Source: Sulfurimonas sp.
GTDB taxonomy: Bacteria; Campylobacterota; Campylobacteria; Campylobacterales; Sulfurimonadaceae
Direction of reading: 5' to 3'
Length of the DNA stretch: 64,000 nt
Assembly (NCBI GenBank): GCA_027019335.1
Contig: JALUWV010000115.1
Coordinates: forward strand, 56,948 to 120,947
Positions 1-9,247 of the stretch are shown here, piece by piece (the stretch's first letter is position 1; each line of letters begins with the position of its first letter). The notes beneath the pieces are model-generated. The model was not told the origin of the DNA and did no database searches. It was given only the letters and a program-made list of their open reading frames with translations. The translations under genes and the position numbers were made by a program.

Positions 1-30
1 ATCATAGGTGGTGGTCATGGCAACTCGCAT
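1..30 (-). CDS. truA: tRNA pseudouridine synthase A, N-terminal fragment (runs off window)
   Basis: Only the first ten codons are present on the minus strand, reading MRVAMTTTYD. This resembles the usual TruA N-terminus (MRV...YDG), which leads into the pseudouridine synthase fold acting on positions 38-40 of tRNA. The ATG shares one base with the TAA of the lptF-like gene (TAATG), so translational coupling is likely. As I recall, truA follows this permease in Campylobacter, which supports the call, but ten residues alone are weak evidence. Confidence 0.55.
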   Translation of the reverse strand, partial: MRVAMTTTYD

Positions 31-1049
31 TAAAATCTTTTCACAATAGTACTTCTATATAAAAGATATGTCCCCAGAAGCCATGAAAACATGATAATGG
101 GAATAGTATAGTATATAAGTACTTTTTGTGTTCCAAGTGTGAGTCCATAGAAGAGCGTGACACTTAAAAACATATAGAGGTAAATACGAGATTTTTGATG
201 GCGTGTATGGACGATTCCTATGCTAGCAATCAAAAACAGACTGATAAGAGGAAAAAGACTTAAAAGAGTATTGGTTATGAGCATATGGCGTTTGACATCG
301 GCTCGCTCTTTTGATGTCCAGTAATCATAGGCTTTTCTATACTTTGTTAAGTTGGTTTTCATAGTATCGTTGATGAACATTGTTTTAAAATTTATCTGTT
401 TAAACTTCTCTTTTGAGTAACTATATCCTTCCCCATCTGTAAGTTTAAGCCGTAATATCCCCGAATCATTCAAGACTTGTGCTTGTTTGGCAGCAATGAG
501 GATTTCTTCTTTTTGTTTTTTGTTAAAAAGAAAAACTTTTGAGTATGTGCCATCCCCATTATCTTTTCCAAGGTAGAGGAGCCACTCCCCAAAACTATGT
601 CCAAATTCAGAAGCAGAGAGGTTAAACTTTGCTTCACTTTTTTTGTAGGAGATAAAGTTTGCAGAGAGGATTTTTGAGTGTGGAAAAACAATAAAAAAAT
701 CAAACATTAAAATGAGTGAGAGTAAAAATGCAGGTTTAAAGAATGTTTTGACGATAAAATTTGGTTTAATACCGAGTGAAAAAAGGACAACAATCTCATT
801 TTCATTGGAGAGTCTAAAAATGGCGAGTGTAGCAGCAATAAAAAAGGTAACAGGTAAAGTGTAAAAGAATATCTCAGGTAAAACAAAAAAATAAAGCTTT
901 AACATTTCCCAAATAGTAAGTTGAATAACCGCTGTGTAAGTTGCAAGCTTAATCAAAAAGATGACAGAGGCTATGGCAAAAAGTGGCATGAAAATAGATG
1001 TGAAAAGTGATGAAAGATTTGCAATGAGATATTTTTGGAGTCTATGCAT
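30..1049 (-). CDS. LptF/LptG family LPS-export permease
   Basis: An inner-membrane permease of the YjgP/YjgQ (LptF/LptG) family. With LptB ATPase it extracts lipopolysaccharide from the inner membrane and passes it to LptC/LptA. The 339 residues fit the family: hydrophobic segments near residues 15-40, 55-80 and 100-125, a periplasmic beta-rich middle (about 130-250), then three more segments to the C-terminus. The sequence does not separate LptF from LptG, so no symbol is given. It starts 2 nt after the prepilin peptidase gene ends and overlaps truA by one base, so it sits in one minus-strand operon with uppS and coaBC. Confidence 0.85.
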   Translation of the reverse strand: MHRLQKYLIANLSSLFTSIFMPLFAIASVIFLIKLATYTAVIQLTIWEMLKLYFFVLPEIFFYTLPVTFFIAATLAIFRLSNENEIVVLFSLGIKPNFIVKTFFKPAFLLSLILMFDFFIVFPHSKILSANFISYKKSEAKFNLSASEFGHSFGEWLLYLGKDNGDGTYSKVFLFNKKQKEEILIAAKQAQVLNDSGILRLKLTDGEGYSYSKEKFKQINFKTMFINDTMKTNLTKYRKAYDYWTSKERADVKRHMLITNTLLSLFPLISLFLIASIGIVHTRHQKSRIYLYMFLSVTLFYGLTLGTQKVLIYYTIPIIMFSWLLGTYLLYRSTIVKRF

Positions 1050-1051
1050 GA

Positions 1052-1867
1052 TTAATAATTTGCCTCAATATAGTGTAAAATAGGAGTATCTAAAGTAAAT
1101 ACAATGAAAGTTGCTAAACTCAAAAATGGGACAAAAGGAACTCGTTTTTCTTCTTGTGTGCCATTTTGTACTAAAAGCATAATAGGAAGTGCTAAAAGCG
1201 CAGAGAAAAAGATAGCCACAAGTGTGAGTTTAAACCCAAGTAATGCCCCCATCGTTGCTACTACCATAATATCTCCTTCACCCATAGCTTCTATAAAGGG
1301 TGTTCTATCGAAGTGTTGGTTCCAAGATGTTTTTGTTTTGAGTCCTGCTCTATATACCGATGATGTAAGGGTGTAGGAGAGGGCAAAACGCAGTAGTGTA
1401 AACCCACCAGCAAAAAGAAGTGCATTTTGTAAGTTACTGAGTAATCCTGTCACACTCCAAGCACCTAAAATAGCAAAAAGAATAGCTAAAAGATTGAGTG
1501 AGTCTGGTACCATTTTGTACTTTAAATCTATCATAGAAAGGGCTAATAGCATTAAAAAACTCAATGCTATTAAAAAGATTGGTAGGGAAGGTGGGTATTT
1601 GAGTGCTAAAACTAAAAACACTAAACCTGATAAAAATTCGATAAAAGGGTACTGCATAGAGATTTTTGCATCACAAAAGGCACATTTTCCTCGTAAAAAA
1701 AGCCATGAAAAGAGGGGAATGTTATGCCATGGCTTGAGTGGCATTTGGCAGTTAGGGCAATGAGAACTTCCATAAACAATGCTCTCTTCTTTTGGTAAAC
1801 GCAAGATGACAACATTTAAAAATGAGCCAAAAACAGTACCAAATATAAAAGCAAAGAGAAGTTCCAC
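1052..1867 (-). CDS. Prepilin peptidase (type IV leader peptidase, A24)
   Basis: A membrane aspartic peptidase that cleaves, and usually N-methylates, prepilin-like leaders of type IV pili or type II secretion pseudopilins. The N-terminal methyltransferase-associated domain has the two cysteine pairs CPNC (37-40) and CAFC (62-65). Both catalytic aspartates are recognisable: one in SMIDLKYKMVPD near residue 113 and one in GEGDI near 199. The rest is strongly hydrophobic. At 271 residues it is full length. It shares one base with the upstream uppS stop, giving an operon uppS-peptidase-lptF-truA. No pilin genes lie in this window, so its substrates are elsewhere. Confidence 0.9.
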   Translation of the reverse strand: MELLFAFIFGTVFGSFLNVVILRLPKEESIVYGSSHCPNCQMPLKPWHNIPLFSWLFLRGKCAFCDAKISMQYPFIEFLSGLVFLVLALKYPPSLPIFLIALSFLMLLALSMIDLKYKMVPDSLNLLAILFAILGAWSVTGLLSNLQNALLFAGGFTLLRFALSYTLTSSVYRAGLKTKTSWNQHFDRTPFIEAMGEGDIMVVATMGALLGFKLTLVAIFFSALLALPIMLLVQNGTQEEKRVPFVPFLSLATFIVFTLDTPILHYIEANY

Positions 1868-2544
1868 TACTTTAATCCTCCAAATCTACGTTCAATTTTA
1901 GTAAATTTTTGAATAATATTTTCCAAATCTTCGACCCTAAAATCAGGCCATAAAGTATCGGTGAAAAAGAGTTCAGCATACGCGGCTTGCCAGAGTAAAA
2001 AGTTAGAGAGTCTGTGGTCGCCTCCTGTTCGGATGAGAACATCGACTTCACATTTTGCATCGAGTGCTTGTGTGAGTTGCTCTGCTGTTATCTCTTCTTC
2101 ATTTTTGAGAGAGTTTACTGCCCGTACAATCTCATCTTGCGCACCATAGTTGAGGGCTAAAGACTGGACAAGTCCATCACAATGCGCCGTTTTATCTTTC
2201 ACCATTTGAATGGTTTTTTGTAAAGATTTTGAAAAAGCACTCAAGTTGCCAATAGGCTCAAAACGGACATTGTTTTCTAAGTAAACAGGTAACTCTTTTT
2301 TAAGATAGGTATCGAGGAGTTTCATGAGAAATTCTACTTCTAAACGCGGTCTTTTCCAGTTTTCAGTTGAAAAAGCATAGAGTGTGAGTCTCTCTATCTC
2401 TGGCATATCTGAGCAGTAGGTTGTGATTTTTTTGACAACCTTTGCGCCTTCTTCATGCCCTTTAACTCGTTTTTTTCCTTGGAGTTCAGCCCAACGACCA
2501 TTGCCATCCATAATGATTGCGATATGTTTTACACTATTTGACAT
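1867..2544 (-). CDS. uppS: Undecaprenyl diphosphate synthase
   Basis: A cis-prenyltransferase that extends farnesyl diphosphate with isopentenyl diphosphate to the C55 lipid carrier used for peptidoglycan and LPS. The diagnostic IAIIMDGNGRWA motif, with its catalytic Asp, lies at residues 9-20. The conserved LTLYAFSTENWKRP block follows near 75, and the C-terminal DVLIRTGGDHRLSNFLLWQ-type motif is present. The 225 residues are normal. It begins 3 nt after coaBC stops, placing it in the same transcript. Confidence 0.96.
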   Translation of the reverse strand: MSNSVKHIAIIMDGNGRWAELQGKKRVKGHEEGAKVVKKITTYCSDMPEIERLTLYAFSTENWKRPRLEVEFLMKLLDTYLKKELPVYLENNVRFEPIGNLSAFSKSLQKTIQMVKDKTAHCDGLVQSLALNYGAQDEIVRAVNSLKNEEEITAEQLTQALDAKCEVDVLIRTGGDHRLSNFLLWQAAYAELFFTDTLWPDFRVEDLENIIQKFTKIERRFGGLK

Positions 2545-2547
2545 ATT

Positions 2548-3822
2548 TTACTCCTCTAACGCTTGTGCATACTGACATACATCGAGTGAAAGAGTGAGTT
2601 TATCATTGCGAGGAATGCTGTGGGTTTGTGCAGGTGTTATAAACTCAATGGCATTGGTATCTGTTCCAAAACTTGCACTGTTTTTTAAGAGGTTTAAGCA
2701 CACTGCATCTAAGTTTTTGTTTGTAAGCATCGCTTTAGCATTTGCACTTGCTTTGTCGGCATCCATTTCGGCTTTAAAACCGATAACTTTTATACCGTTT
2801 TTATCGAGAGAAGCTAGAATGTCTCTGTTTTTTGTCATAGAGAGTTCAAATGTCTCTCCTAAAATCTCTTTTTTCATCTTGCCTATTTGTACAGATACAG
2901 GCACATAGTCACTGACCGCAGCTGCCATAAAAAGGTAGGGTTTCTTTTGGATAAGGTGAATATGTTCTTCTCTTACAAGGGTAGGTTTCGAGATTTTACC
3001 TTTTTTAGCAATGCGAAGTGAATCGACTAAGTACTCGTGCATTTCATTAGAATCTTCCACATCAATAGTGTGCATATTTTTAGGGAGATTTGTGTCAAAT
3101 CTTGTGGCGATGAGATTGACATCGGCACCTTTAAGATAAAGAGCTGTCGCGAGTGCTGAAGCCATCTTGCCACTTGAAAAATTAGAGATATATCGAACAT
3201 CATCTATCTTTTCTATAGTGCCACCCCCCGTAACGATAACCATTCTGTCTGTCCAAAAATCATTTTTTAAGAGTTCTCGAGCAGTAGCATAAAAAATGTC
3301 CATCACATCAGCCATAGCACCATCTCCAGTGGTTTTACACGCAAGTTCTTTTGTCTGTGTTTGTAAAATTTCATAGTTTGCAATGGCGAGCATTTTAAGA
3401 TTTGCTTGGCTAATAGGGTGGTTTAGCATATTTGTATTGGCTGATGGTGCAAGGATTTTGACATCTGCATAGGCGAGGGCAGTTTGGAGTAAAATATTGT
3501 CCGCGATTGCATTTGCAAGTTTGGCGATAGTGTTTGCCGTTGTTGGAGCGAGGACAAAGACATCTGCCCATTGTCCGATTTTTATATGGTTAAAATCATC
3601 ACTCCATGATTCATTGGTGTCATCAAGCACTTTATTTGAAGTAAGAGTTTCAAAAGTAAGGGGTGTGATAAACTTTTTTGCACTCAGTGTCATAATGACG
3701 CGTACTTCAGCACCTGCTTTGACAAATTCTCGTACAAGTTCAAGAGACTTGTAAATCGCAATAGAACCAGTAACTCCAAGGAGTATTTTTTTATTTTGTA
3801 GTAAGTTAGTCGGTATATTCAT
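2548..3822 (-). CDS. coaBC: Bifunctional phosphopantothenoylcysteine decarboxylase/synthetase
   Basis: CoaBC (Dfp) makes 4'-phosphopantetheine for coenzyme A: the C-terminal CoaB half joins cysteine to phosphopantothenate and the N-terminal flavoprotein CoaC half decarboxylates the product. The N-terminal half starts with LGVTGSIAIYKSLEL and has the conserved His region (NHIKIGQWAD) and the substrate Cys (LACKTTGDG). The motif usually written PxMNxxM reads PSANTNM, so the first Met is Ala. The CoaB half starts near 190 with VTGGGTIEKIDDVRYISN, and the CoaB-type MAAAVSDY and GFKAE segments follow. It heads the operon into uppS. Confidence 0.95.
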   Translation of the reverse strand: MNIPTNLLQNKKILLGVTGSIAIYKSLELVREFVKAGAEVRVIMTLSAKKFITPLTFETLTSNKVLDDTNESWSDDFNHIKIGQWADVFVLAPTTANTIAKLANAIADNILLQTALAYADVKILAPSANTNMLNHPISQANLKMLAIANYEILQTQTKELACKTTGDGAMADVMDIFYATARELLKNDFWTDRMVIVTGGGTIEKIDDVRYISNFSSGKMASALATALYLKGADVNLIATRFDTNLPKNMHTIDVEDSNEMHEYLVDSLRIAKKGKISKPTLVREEHIHLIQKKPYLFMAAAVSDYVPVSVQIGKMKKEILGETFELSMTKNRDILASLDKNGIKVIGFKAEMDADKASANAKAMLTNKNLDAVCLNLLKNSASFGTDTNAIEFITPAQTHSIPRNDKLTLSLDVCQYAQALEE

Positions 3823-3862
3823 AAAGTAAAATCTTTTTCTTGTATTTTACCAAAATTTTCTT

Positions 3863-5476
3863 TTATTTAATCAACTTTTGAGGATGACCAAAGTATTCTC
3901 CTTGTGCCAAATCAACGCCTAAATCTTTTACTATCTCTAATATCTTTTCATTTTTAACAAATTCTGCGATAGTTGGAATCCCTAATGCTTTTGCCATACC
4001 AACAATCGCAGAGACAATCACACGGTCTTTAATGCTATCGTTTTCAAGGTTCTTGATAAATGCAGCATCAATTTTAATATAATCAAAATCAATGTCTAAA
4101 ATACGACTAAAAGTAGAGTTCTCAATCCCGAAATCATCCATAGCAATCTCAAAGCCCATTGCCTTGAGACTTTTGATTTGTTCAATTAAAATTTGTAAAT
4201 ATGCCTCAGAGGTTACACTTTCTAAAATCTCAAAGGTAACATTGTGAGGATTGATGTCGTATGTTTGGAGTTTTTGTTTCAAAAAACTGATGAGATATTG
4301 GTCGAGGAGGTCACGTTGTGTGAGATTAATTGAAAAGCAAATGTCACTTTTTTCAAAGTAGGCAAAGCTTTTGTTGATAATCATTCTTGTGAGAGAGCCA
4401 ATGAGTCCCATCCTCTCAGCAGAGCCTATAAATTGATACGGTGAGTACAGTTCTCCATTGTAGTAGCCTCTTGCTAAGACCTCATATTTCACCGTTTTTC
4501 CACTCTCAATATCAACGATAGCTTGGTAGTATGGTTCTATAAGATTGTTTTCTAACATCTCTTTTGTGACATCAAGCCACTTGATAATCTCTTTTTCTTT
4601 TTGAATATTTTTTGCATCCTTATCAAAAAAGTAGTAGTATCTACTTCCAAGTCCTTTTCCAAACTCTAAAGCATATTCAGCATTGATGATACTTGACTCT
4701 TTTTCTATGATTTTGGCGATACCGATTGAAAAACTTATGTTGAGTGAAGTGTTTTGTACTTTTATCATTTTTGTATCAAAAAAACCAATGATTTGCTGAC
4801 AGAAAATCTCAATTTTTTCTGCATTTTCTTCCCTATGTAAAAACACAAAACGGTCAGATTCAGCTTTAAAAAGAGCAATCTTTGCTGTTGTATGATTGCG
4901 TAGTTCTATGGCAATAGCTTTTAAAATCTCATTAGAAAATTGTTTTCCGTACTGTTTGTTGATAGTTGAAAATGTAGAAGTATCTAGGAGTATCATATGT
5001 TTATACATTCCAGAATTGAGTTCTTCTTCCATTTTAAGATAGTTGGGTAAACCAGTGAGTGTATCGTATTTTTGTTTATTATTTTGGGAGAGTTTCCATT
5101 CGAGTTCCATGGGTCGTGTGACTTTATGTAAAATGCTCAAAAAGTTTTTTAAAGAAAGCGGTTCTATCCAAAAAGCATCTATACCGACTTTTATAAAATC
5201 CAAATTGACAGTTTTTGCTGTTTCCTTGACTATCATGATGATAAGTGTTTGTTGATGACTCTTACGTATCTCCTCTAAAAAAGGGAGAATATTTTTGCAA
5301 GCGCTATCTACTAAAACAATGTCAGGTTTATTTTGGATATACATATCAAGAGCATGACTTGTGTTATATGTACTATAAAACTTTTGTACTTTATACTCTA
5401 AAAATGTAGTAATGATTTGGTTTTTGTCATCATCATCTTCAACGAGTAGAAGAGTATAATTGAGAAAAGTATTCAC
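3863..5476 (-). CDS. REC-degenerate GGDEF-EAL response regulator, c-di-GMP phosphodiesterase
   Basis: A cytoplasmic three-domain regulator of 537 residues. A receiver domain (about 7-125) has an acidic cluster (VEDDDD) and a likely phospho-acceptor Asp near 55 (LVDSA). A GGDEF-fold domain (about 135-285) begins with YDTLTGLPN, but its signature reads ESDRF, so cyclase activity is unlikely. The EAL domain (about 300-535) keeps the catalytic set: EVLAR, a conserved Asn in SINLT, FEILES, MDDFG, YIKID and AEF. I infer an active phosphodiesterase whose GGDEF domain is a GTP sensor or a scaffold. An AAAGGA ribosome site precedes the ATG. It is separated from coaBC by 40 nt. Confidence 0.9.
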   Translation of the reverse strand: MNTFLNYTLLLVEDDDDKNQIITTFLEYKVQKFYSTYNTSHALDMYIQNKPDIVLVDSACKNILPFLEEIRKSHQQTLIIMIVKETAKTVNLDFIKVGIDAFWIEPLSLKNFLSILHKVTRPMELEWKLSQNNKQKYDTLTGLPNYLKMEEELNSGMYKHMILLDTSTFSTINKQYGKQFSNEILKAIAIELRNHTTAKIALFKAESDRFVFLHREENAEKIEIFCQQIIGFFDTKMIKVQNTSLNISFSIGIAKIIEKESSIINAEYALEFGKGLGSRYYYFFDKDAKNIQKEKEIIKWLDVTKEMLENNLIEPYYQAIVDIESGKTVKYEVLARGYYNGELYSPYQFIGSAERMGLIGSLTRMIINKSFAYFEKSDICFSINLTQRDLLDQYLISFLKQKLQTYDINPHNVTFEILESVTSEAYLQILIEQIKSLKAMGFEIAMDDFGIENSTFSRILDIDFDYIKIDAAFIKNLENDSIKDRVIVSAIVGMAKALGIPTIAEFVKNEKILEIVKDLGVDLAQGEYFGHPQKLIK

Positions 5477-5616
5477 ATCGTATCCTTTAAAATAACTTTT
5501 TTATAATGATACAATAAACTTAAAGATAAAGTCTCTAAATTGTTACTAAAGTAAACATTTAAGAAAGTATTTTTCATTTGAGGAAATAAGTAACATTTTA
5601 TGTGTCTATTTTGCAC

Positions 5617-5635
5617 TACAATAAAAAAATATAAT
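5617..5635 (+). promoter_or_regulatory. Candidate promoter -10 region for the HDOD gene
   Basis: Two overlapping -10 candidates, TACAAT (5617-5622) and TATAAT (5630-5635), lie in a 173-nt AT-rich spacer between divergent genes. The first leaves a more sensible leader before the ATG at 5650. No convincing -35 was seen, which is usual for sigma-70 promoters in this phylum. Nothing else was recognised in the spacer. Confidence 0.35.
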
Positions 5636-5649
5636 CAAAAGGTATATCC

Positions 5650-6456
5650 ATGACGAACAAACTCCTTGAAAATATAGATGCTATCCCCCCTTTACCAGAA
5701 TCGGTACAAGAGATAGAGAAAATTTATCAAAACCCAGACTCAACTTTTGCTGATATGCAAAAAGCGATAGATAAAGACCCACTCCTTACAGCGGCAATTT
5801 TACGTATAGTCAATTCACCAATGTATGGTATGAAAAGCACCATTAAAAGTATGCAACAAGCCATCTCTCTTTTAGGTAAAGATTCTGTACGAACTTTTGT
5901 TCTCAATAGTGCGGTAGACTCAAATTTTACTATTGACCTTTCTCCGTATGAGATGACAAAAGAACAGTTTAGAAAAGCGTGTGATACACAACTTGCTTTG
6001 ATGATAAACTGGTTGATTCGTCGTTCTCCACGACAACTTTCTCTTCTCGGCCCTGCTGCTTTTTTAGTTGATTTGGGAAGAGTTGTGATTGCAAAAACTT
6101 TGATTGAAGATGAGAAAGTCAATCTTATAAAAGAAGCTATAGTAAATGGAGAAGACATTGCTCATGCGGAAAAAACAGCATGTGGTGCGCAAACAACAGA
6201 TGTGACAGCGACACTCTTTCACCATTGGAATCTTGACCCTGATATTGTACACATTATTCGTTACAGTGATGACCCTGAGGGAACTTATGAAGAGGAAAAA
6301 GAGATGGCAGCAAAGCTTAAAGTGATTCGTGAAACAGTCATGCCAAATGGTGAAATTACACCAGAGTCTATAGCAACAGCAAAAGATACTATCGAAGAGT
6401 TTGAACTTGACTTAGAGTCTTACGAACGCGCACTCGATAAGGTAATGGCTGCTTAA
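5650..6456 (+). CDS. HDOD domain protein
   Basis: A 268-residue cytoplasmic protein that is almost entirely an HDOD domain, an HD-like fold without a full metal site, used in bacterial signal output. Visible hallmarks are IPPLPESVQEI near residue 13, the KDPLLTAAILRIVNSPMYG segment near 45 and the AISLLGKDSVR helix. A tail of about 60 residues rich in Glu and Lys follows. It is transcribed divergently from the REC-GGDEF-EAL gene and away from rlmI, so it is probably monocistronic. HDOD proteins often act with c-di-GMP or two-component systems, which fits the neighbour, but no specific function can be assigned. Confidence 0.88.
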   Translation: MTNKLLENIDAIPPLPESVQEIEKIYQNPDSTFADMQKAIDKDPLLTAAILRIVNSPMYGMKSTIKSMQQAISLLGKDSVRTFVLNSAVDSNFTIDLSPYEMTKEQFRKACDTQLALMINWLIRRSPRQLSLLGPAAFLVDLGRVVIAKTLIEDEKVNLIKEAIVNGEDIAHAEKTACGAQTTDVTATLFHHWNLDPDIVHIIRYSDDPEGTYEEEKEMAAKLKVIRETVMPNGEITPESIATAKDTIEEFELDLESYERALDKVMAA

Positions 6457-6461
6457 CTTTT

Positions 6462-6483
6462 AAGTAGCTATCTTTAGCTACTT
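6462..6483. terminator. Possible bidirectional hairpin terminator between convergent genes
   Basis: A perfect 9-bp inverted repeat, AAGTAGCTA-TCTT-TAGCTACTT, lies between the ends of the HDOD gene (plus) and the RlmI-like gene (minus). The rlmI TAG lies inside the hairpin. Only a short T run follows on the plus strand (GATTTTA) and none on the minus strand, so it is a modest terminator candidate. Confidence 0.5.
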
Positions 6484-7677
6484 GATTTTACGAATAAAAA
6501 CTACTTTTAAGTAGTTTCCTTCTTGAAATCTTTTATGTACTCTAAAATCTTTTGGCAAAGAGTAACTCTCTAAGACTTTATATTTTCCCTTTAACTCTTT
6601 AAATGCAGTAGCAATAAAATCATGAAAGCGCATCATACTAAAACTTGCTGCATTTGTCGAAGCAACGATAACTCCACCCACTTTTGTGATTTGAATAATC
6701 TCTTTGAGAAGTTTGACATAATCTTTGTTTGCACTAAAGGTGTGTTTTTTACTGCGAGCAAAACTTGGAGGGTCTGCTACGACAACATCAAAAAGCATCT
6801 TTTTTCGCACAGCATATTTAAAATATAAAAAAACATCATCAACAACGATATTTTGTTGCTCTAAATCAATTGGATTATTAGTAAACTGTTCTGTTGTTTT
6901 TACGAGACTCCGTTTGGCTAAGTCCACACTTGTTGTCTGTGTAGCACCACCAAGGGCGGCAAAAACAGAAAAAGCCCCTGTATAAGAGAAGGTATTGAGG
7001 AGTTTTTTGTTTCGTGCATACTTATCTCGAATGGTTTTTCGTACTTCTCTTTGGTCTAAAAACAGACCAGTCATCGCACCATCATCAAGATAAATGGAAA
7101 AAGTCACTCCATTTTCTAAAATGAGAAGAGGGGCAGGGGCTTGACTGCCAAAGAGAAAATCATCTTTGTCATCAAGATACTTTCCTTTACTATCAAAACG
7201 TTTTTTTTGGTATACACCCTTAAATGAAACACTCTGTTTAAAAGCTTCTAAAATAAGCTCTTGAAACTCAAAAATTCCAAGGGAGTACCATGTAAAAAGA
7301 TAGTAGCCATCAAAATAATCAATCGTGAGTCCTCCCAGTCCATCGCCTTCACCATTGAGTACTCGAAATGCAGTTGTTGTTGCATCTGCATAAAAATCTT
7401 CTCTATAGGCTATGGCAGATTTTATTTTTTTTATAAAAAAAGTGATGTCAATTTTCTCTTCTTTTTTATCTGTGAGTACCCAACCATACCCTTTGTTTTG
7501 GATGGCATAATAGCCCCGAGTGATAAAGTTGCGTTTTGTATCATAAAGATTGATGAGTGTTCCCTCTTCTTTGAGAGGGCTAAAATCTACAAATATATCT
7601 TTTGTGATAAGAGGGAAACCCTCTTGAAACTTTTGTGTAAATTCAGGTTTGAGCGTAAGGTCTAAGGTTTGGATTAT
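6478..7677 (-). CDS. rlmI: RlmI-like class I SAM methyltransferase (23S rRNA m5C type), non-canonical start
   Basis: Resembles RlmI, which methylates a cytosine of 23S rRNA. The ORF track begins at a GTG (7107) inside the protein. The frame stays open upstream to 7693, adding about 190 residues that match the family's N-terminus: a PUA-like region, then [21 protein letters not shown], before [10 protein letters not shown] and the Rossmann methyltransferase domain ([25 protein letters not shown]). No ATG, GTG or TTG occurs in that stretch. The coordinates use an ATA at 7677 that overlaps the glmU stop (ATAA); ATC or ATT nearby are alternatives. The resulting 399 residues equal the usual family length, so I treat it as an intact gene. 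A sequencing error or recent start loss cannot be excluded. Confidence 0.72.
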   Translation of the reverse strand: MIQTLDLTLKPEFTQKFQEGFPLITKDIFVDFSPLKEEGTLINLYDTKRNFITRGYYAIQNKGYGWVLTDKKEEKIDITFFIKKIKSAIAYREDFYADATTTAFRVLNGEGDGLGGLTIDYFDGYYLFTWYSLGIFEFQELILEAFKQSVSFKGVYQKKRFDSKGKYLDDKDDFLFGSQAPAPLLILENGVTFSIYLDDGAMTGLFLDQREVRKTIRDKYARNKKLLNTFSYTGAFSVFAALGGATQTTSVDLAKRSLVKTTEQFTNNPIDLEQQNIVVDDVFLYFKYAVRKKMLFDVVVADPPSFARSKKHTFSANKDYVKLLKEIIQITKVGGVIVASTNAASFSMMRFHDFIATAFKELKGKYKVLESYSLPKDFRVHKRFQEGNYLKVVFIRKIK

Positions 7678-8978
7678 TTTGTACCAAAAAATTTATAGTA
7701 AAAATCTTTTACAAGTGCCATTTTAGTTCTGTTAATCACGAGATTTCCACTTGCTATTTTCCCACTTGTAACCGTTGTCCCAGCTGCTATCATAACATCA
7801 TCTTCAATGGTTACAGGTGCTACAAGTTGGCTATCGCTTCCGATGAAAACATTCTTACCAATGATAGTTTTATACTTTTTGATACCATCGTAGTTACAGG
7901 TAATCGTTCCTGCTCCAATGTTGGTACCTTCTTCTATCTGTGCATCGCCAAGGTAGCTTAAATGTCCCGCTTTTACCCCTTTAAGAGAAGATTTTTTTAC
8001 CTCAACATAGTTTCCAATATGTGTATCTTCTATATGCGAAGCAGGGCGAAGGTGTGCCATAGGGCCTACATCTGAGTTTTTGACTATGCTATCTTCAATG
8101 ACACTTGAAGATTTGATGTGTGCGTTAACAATGAGTGTTTCACCTGTGAGACGACAGCCGTTTTCTAGTGTACATTCACCTTCAAATGTCACACTCTCTT
8201 CGATATAAATAGTCGAAGGGAGTTGCATACTTACACCTGCTTCCATCCATTTTGTTTTGATTCGCTCTTGCATAATCACTTCAGAATCAGCCAAATCTTT
8301 TTTAGAATTAACACCTTTAAAATGTTCTTCATCTACTAAAAGAGGTGAAATGCTCAGACCATCTTTTTTCGCCATAGAGATAACATCTGTGAGGTAGTAC
8401 TCCTCTTGTGCATTGTCATTACTCAAAAGTGGGATATACTTTTCTATGACTGCCTTACTAAACGCATAGATACCTGCATTTACCGTTGTTGTTTGCAACT
8501 CTGTTTCGTTCGCATCTTTTTGCTCAACGATATACTGGACTTGATTATTGTCTATGACAACACGACCATAGCCACTCGGGTTTTCTAAGTCAAAGATACT
8601 CATAATAACATCTGCTTGTGTATCTAAAAAGCCTTGCAGTGCGCTAGAGGTAATGAGTGGCATATCGCCATTGAGTACTAAAACTTTTTCATTTTTAGGG
8701 GCTACATTTTTCATAGCACCACCCGTACCTGGAAAGTTTTGTGCATCCTGAACAACAAAATTTATATCGTCAAAGAAAACTTCCATTTGTTCTTGTACAG
8801 CTTCTTTTTGATGGGCAATAACAACCGTAATATCATCAGAAATTTCCTGAGAAGCCTTGATGATATGATAAAGCATAGGTTTACCACTAATAGAGTGGAG
8901 TACCTTTGCTTTGGATGATTTCATACGACTGCCTTTGCCAGCAGCTAAAATAATTATACTTATATTTGTTTTATTCAT
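7674..8978 (-). CDS. glmU: Bifunctional UDP-GlcNAc pyrophosphorylase / GlcN-1-P acetyltransferase
   Basis: Makes UDP-N-acetylglucosamine for peptidoglycan and LPS. The N-terminal nucleotidyltransferase domain (1 to about 225) has the signature LAAGKGSRM with the downstream KVLH lysine. The C-terminal part (about 245-434) is a left-handed beta-helix acetyltransferase of hexapeptide repeats, with MAHLRP, YVEVKKS and [11 protein letters not shown]. At 434 residues it is full length. The stop overlaps the proposed start of the RlmI-like gene, so the two are probably co-transcribed. Confidence 0.97.
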   Translation of the reverse strand: MNKTNISIIILAAGKGSRMKSSKAKVLHSISGKPMLYHIIKASQEISDDITVVIAHQKEAVQEQMEVFFDDINFVVQDAQNFPGTGGAMKNVAPKNEKVLVLNGDMPLITSSALQGFLDTQADVIMSIFDLENPSGYGRVVIDNNQVQYIVEQKDANETELQTTTVNAGIYAFSKAVIEKYIPLLSNDNAQEEYYLTDVISMAKKDGLSISPLLVDEEHFKGVNSKKDLADSEVIMQERIKTKWMEAGVSMQLPSTIYIEESVTFEGECTLENGCRLTGETLIVNAHIKSSSVIEDSIVKNSDVGPMAHLRPASHIEDTHIGNYVEVKKSSLKGVKAGHLSYLGDAQIEEGTNIGAGTITCNYDGIKKYKTIIGKNVFIGSDSQLVAPVTIEDDVMIAAGTTVTSGKIASGNLVINRTKMALVKDFYYKFFGTK

Positions 8979-9010
8979 ATTTTCTCTCTTTTTTTTGTTT
9001 TTATCTATCT

Positions 9011-9247
9011 TTAAAGTTTATCGTTTTGAGGAGGTTCATTGCTTGGAACTTGACTCAACGCATACATAAAATCTTTTTTTGAAGCTTTTTTTGCTTTTTT
9101 TTCAATAATATCAACAGTTTGTAAAGCAGATACTTTTTCACTTAAAGCATTGACAATAAATTGATTTAATGATATCTTTTCACCTTGACAAACATCGTTA
9201 ACTGCTGATTTTAAGTAATCTGGCATTCTTAAACTCATTGTTTGCAT
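9011..9247 (-). CDS. Ribbon-helix-helix antitoxin (Arc/HicB-tail type)
   Basis: A 78-residue protein beginning with a beta strand and two helices typical of the ribbon-helix-helix fold: [17 protein letters not shown] then [15 protein letters not shown]. The tail (about 45-78) is charged and probably disordered, as in antitoxins that wrap around their toxin. Its ATG shares one base with the stop of the upstream PIN gene (TAATG), so the two proteins are made together. By family it should neutralise the PIN toxin and repress the operon. No separate operator was recognised. Confidence 0.78.
   Translation of the reverse strand: MQTMSLRMPDYLKSAVNDVCQGEKISLNQFIVNALSEKVSALQTVDIIEKKAKKASKKDFMYALSQVPSNEPPQNDKL

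Noticed and set aside
5727-6158. 143-residue minus-strand ORF inside the HDOD gene
   Set aside because: Composition is that of an antisense shadow; the HDOD protein on the plus strand has clear family motifs and a ribosome site.
6478-7107. RlmI-like protein as a 209-residue truncated gene or pseudogene
   Set aside because: The upstream frame stays open and encodes the missing family domains without any stop or frameshift, so a start-codon problem explains it better.
7261-7665. 134-residue plus-strand ORF
   Set aside because: It is antisense to the upstream part of the RlmI-like gene, which shows strong homology in the minus frame; the plus frame has a Cys/Ile/Phe-rich shadow composition.
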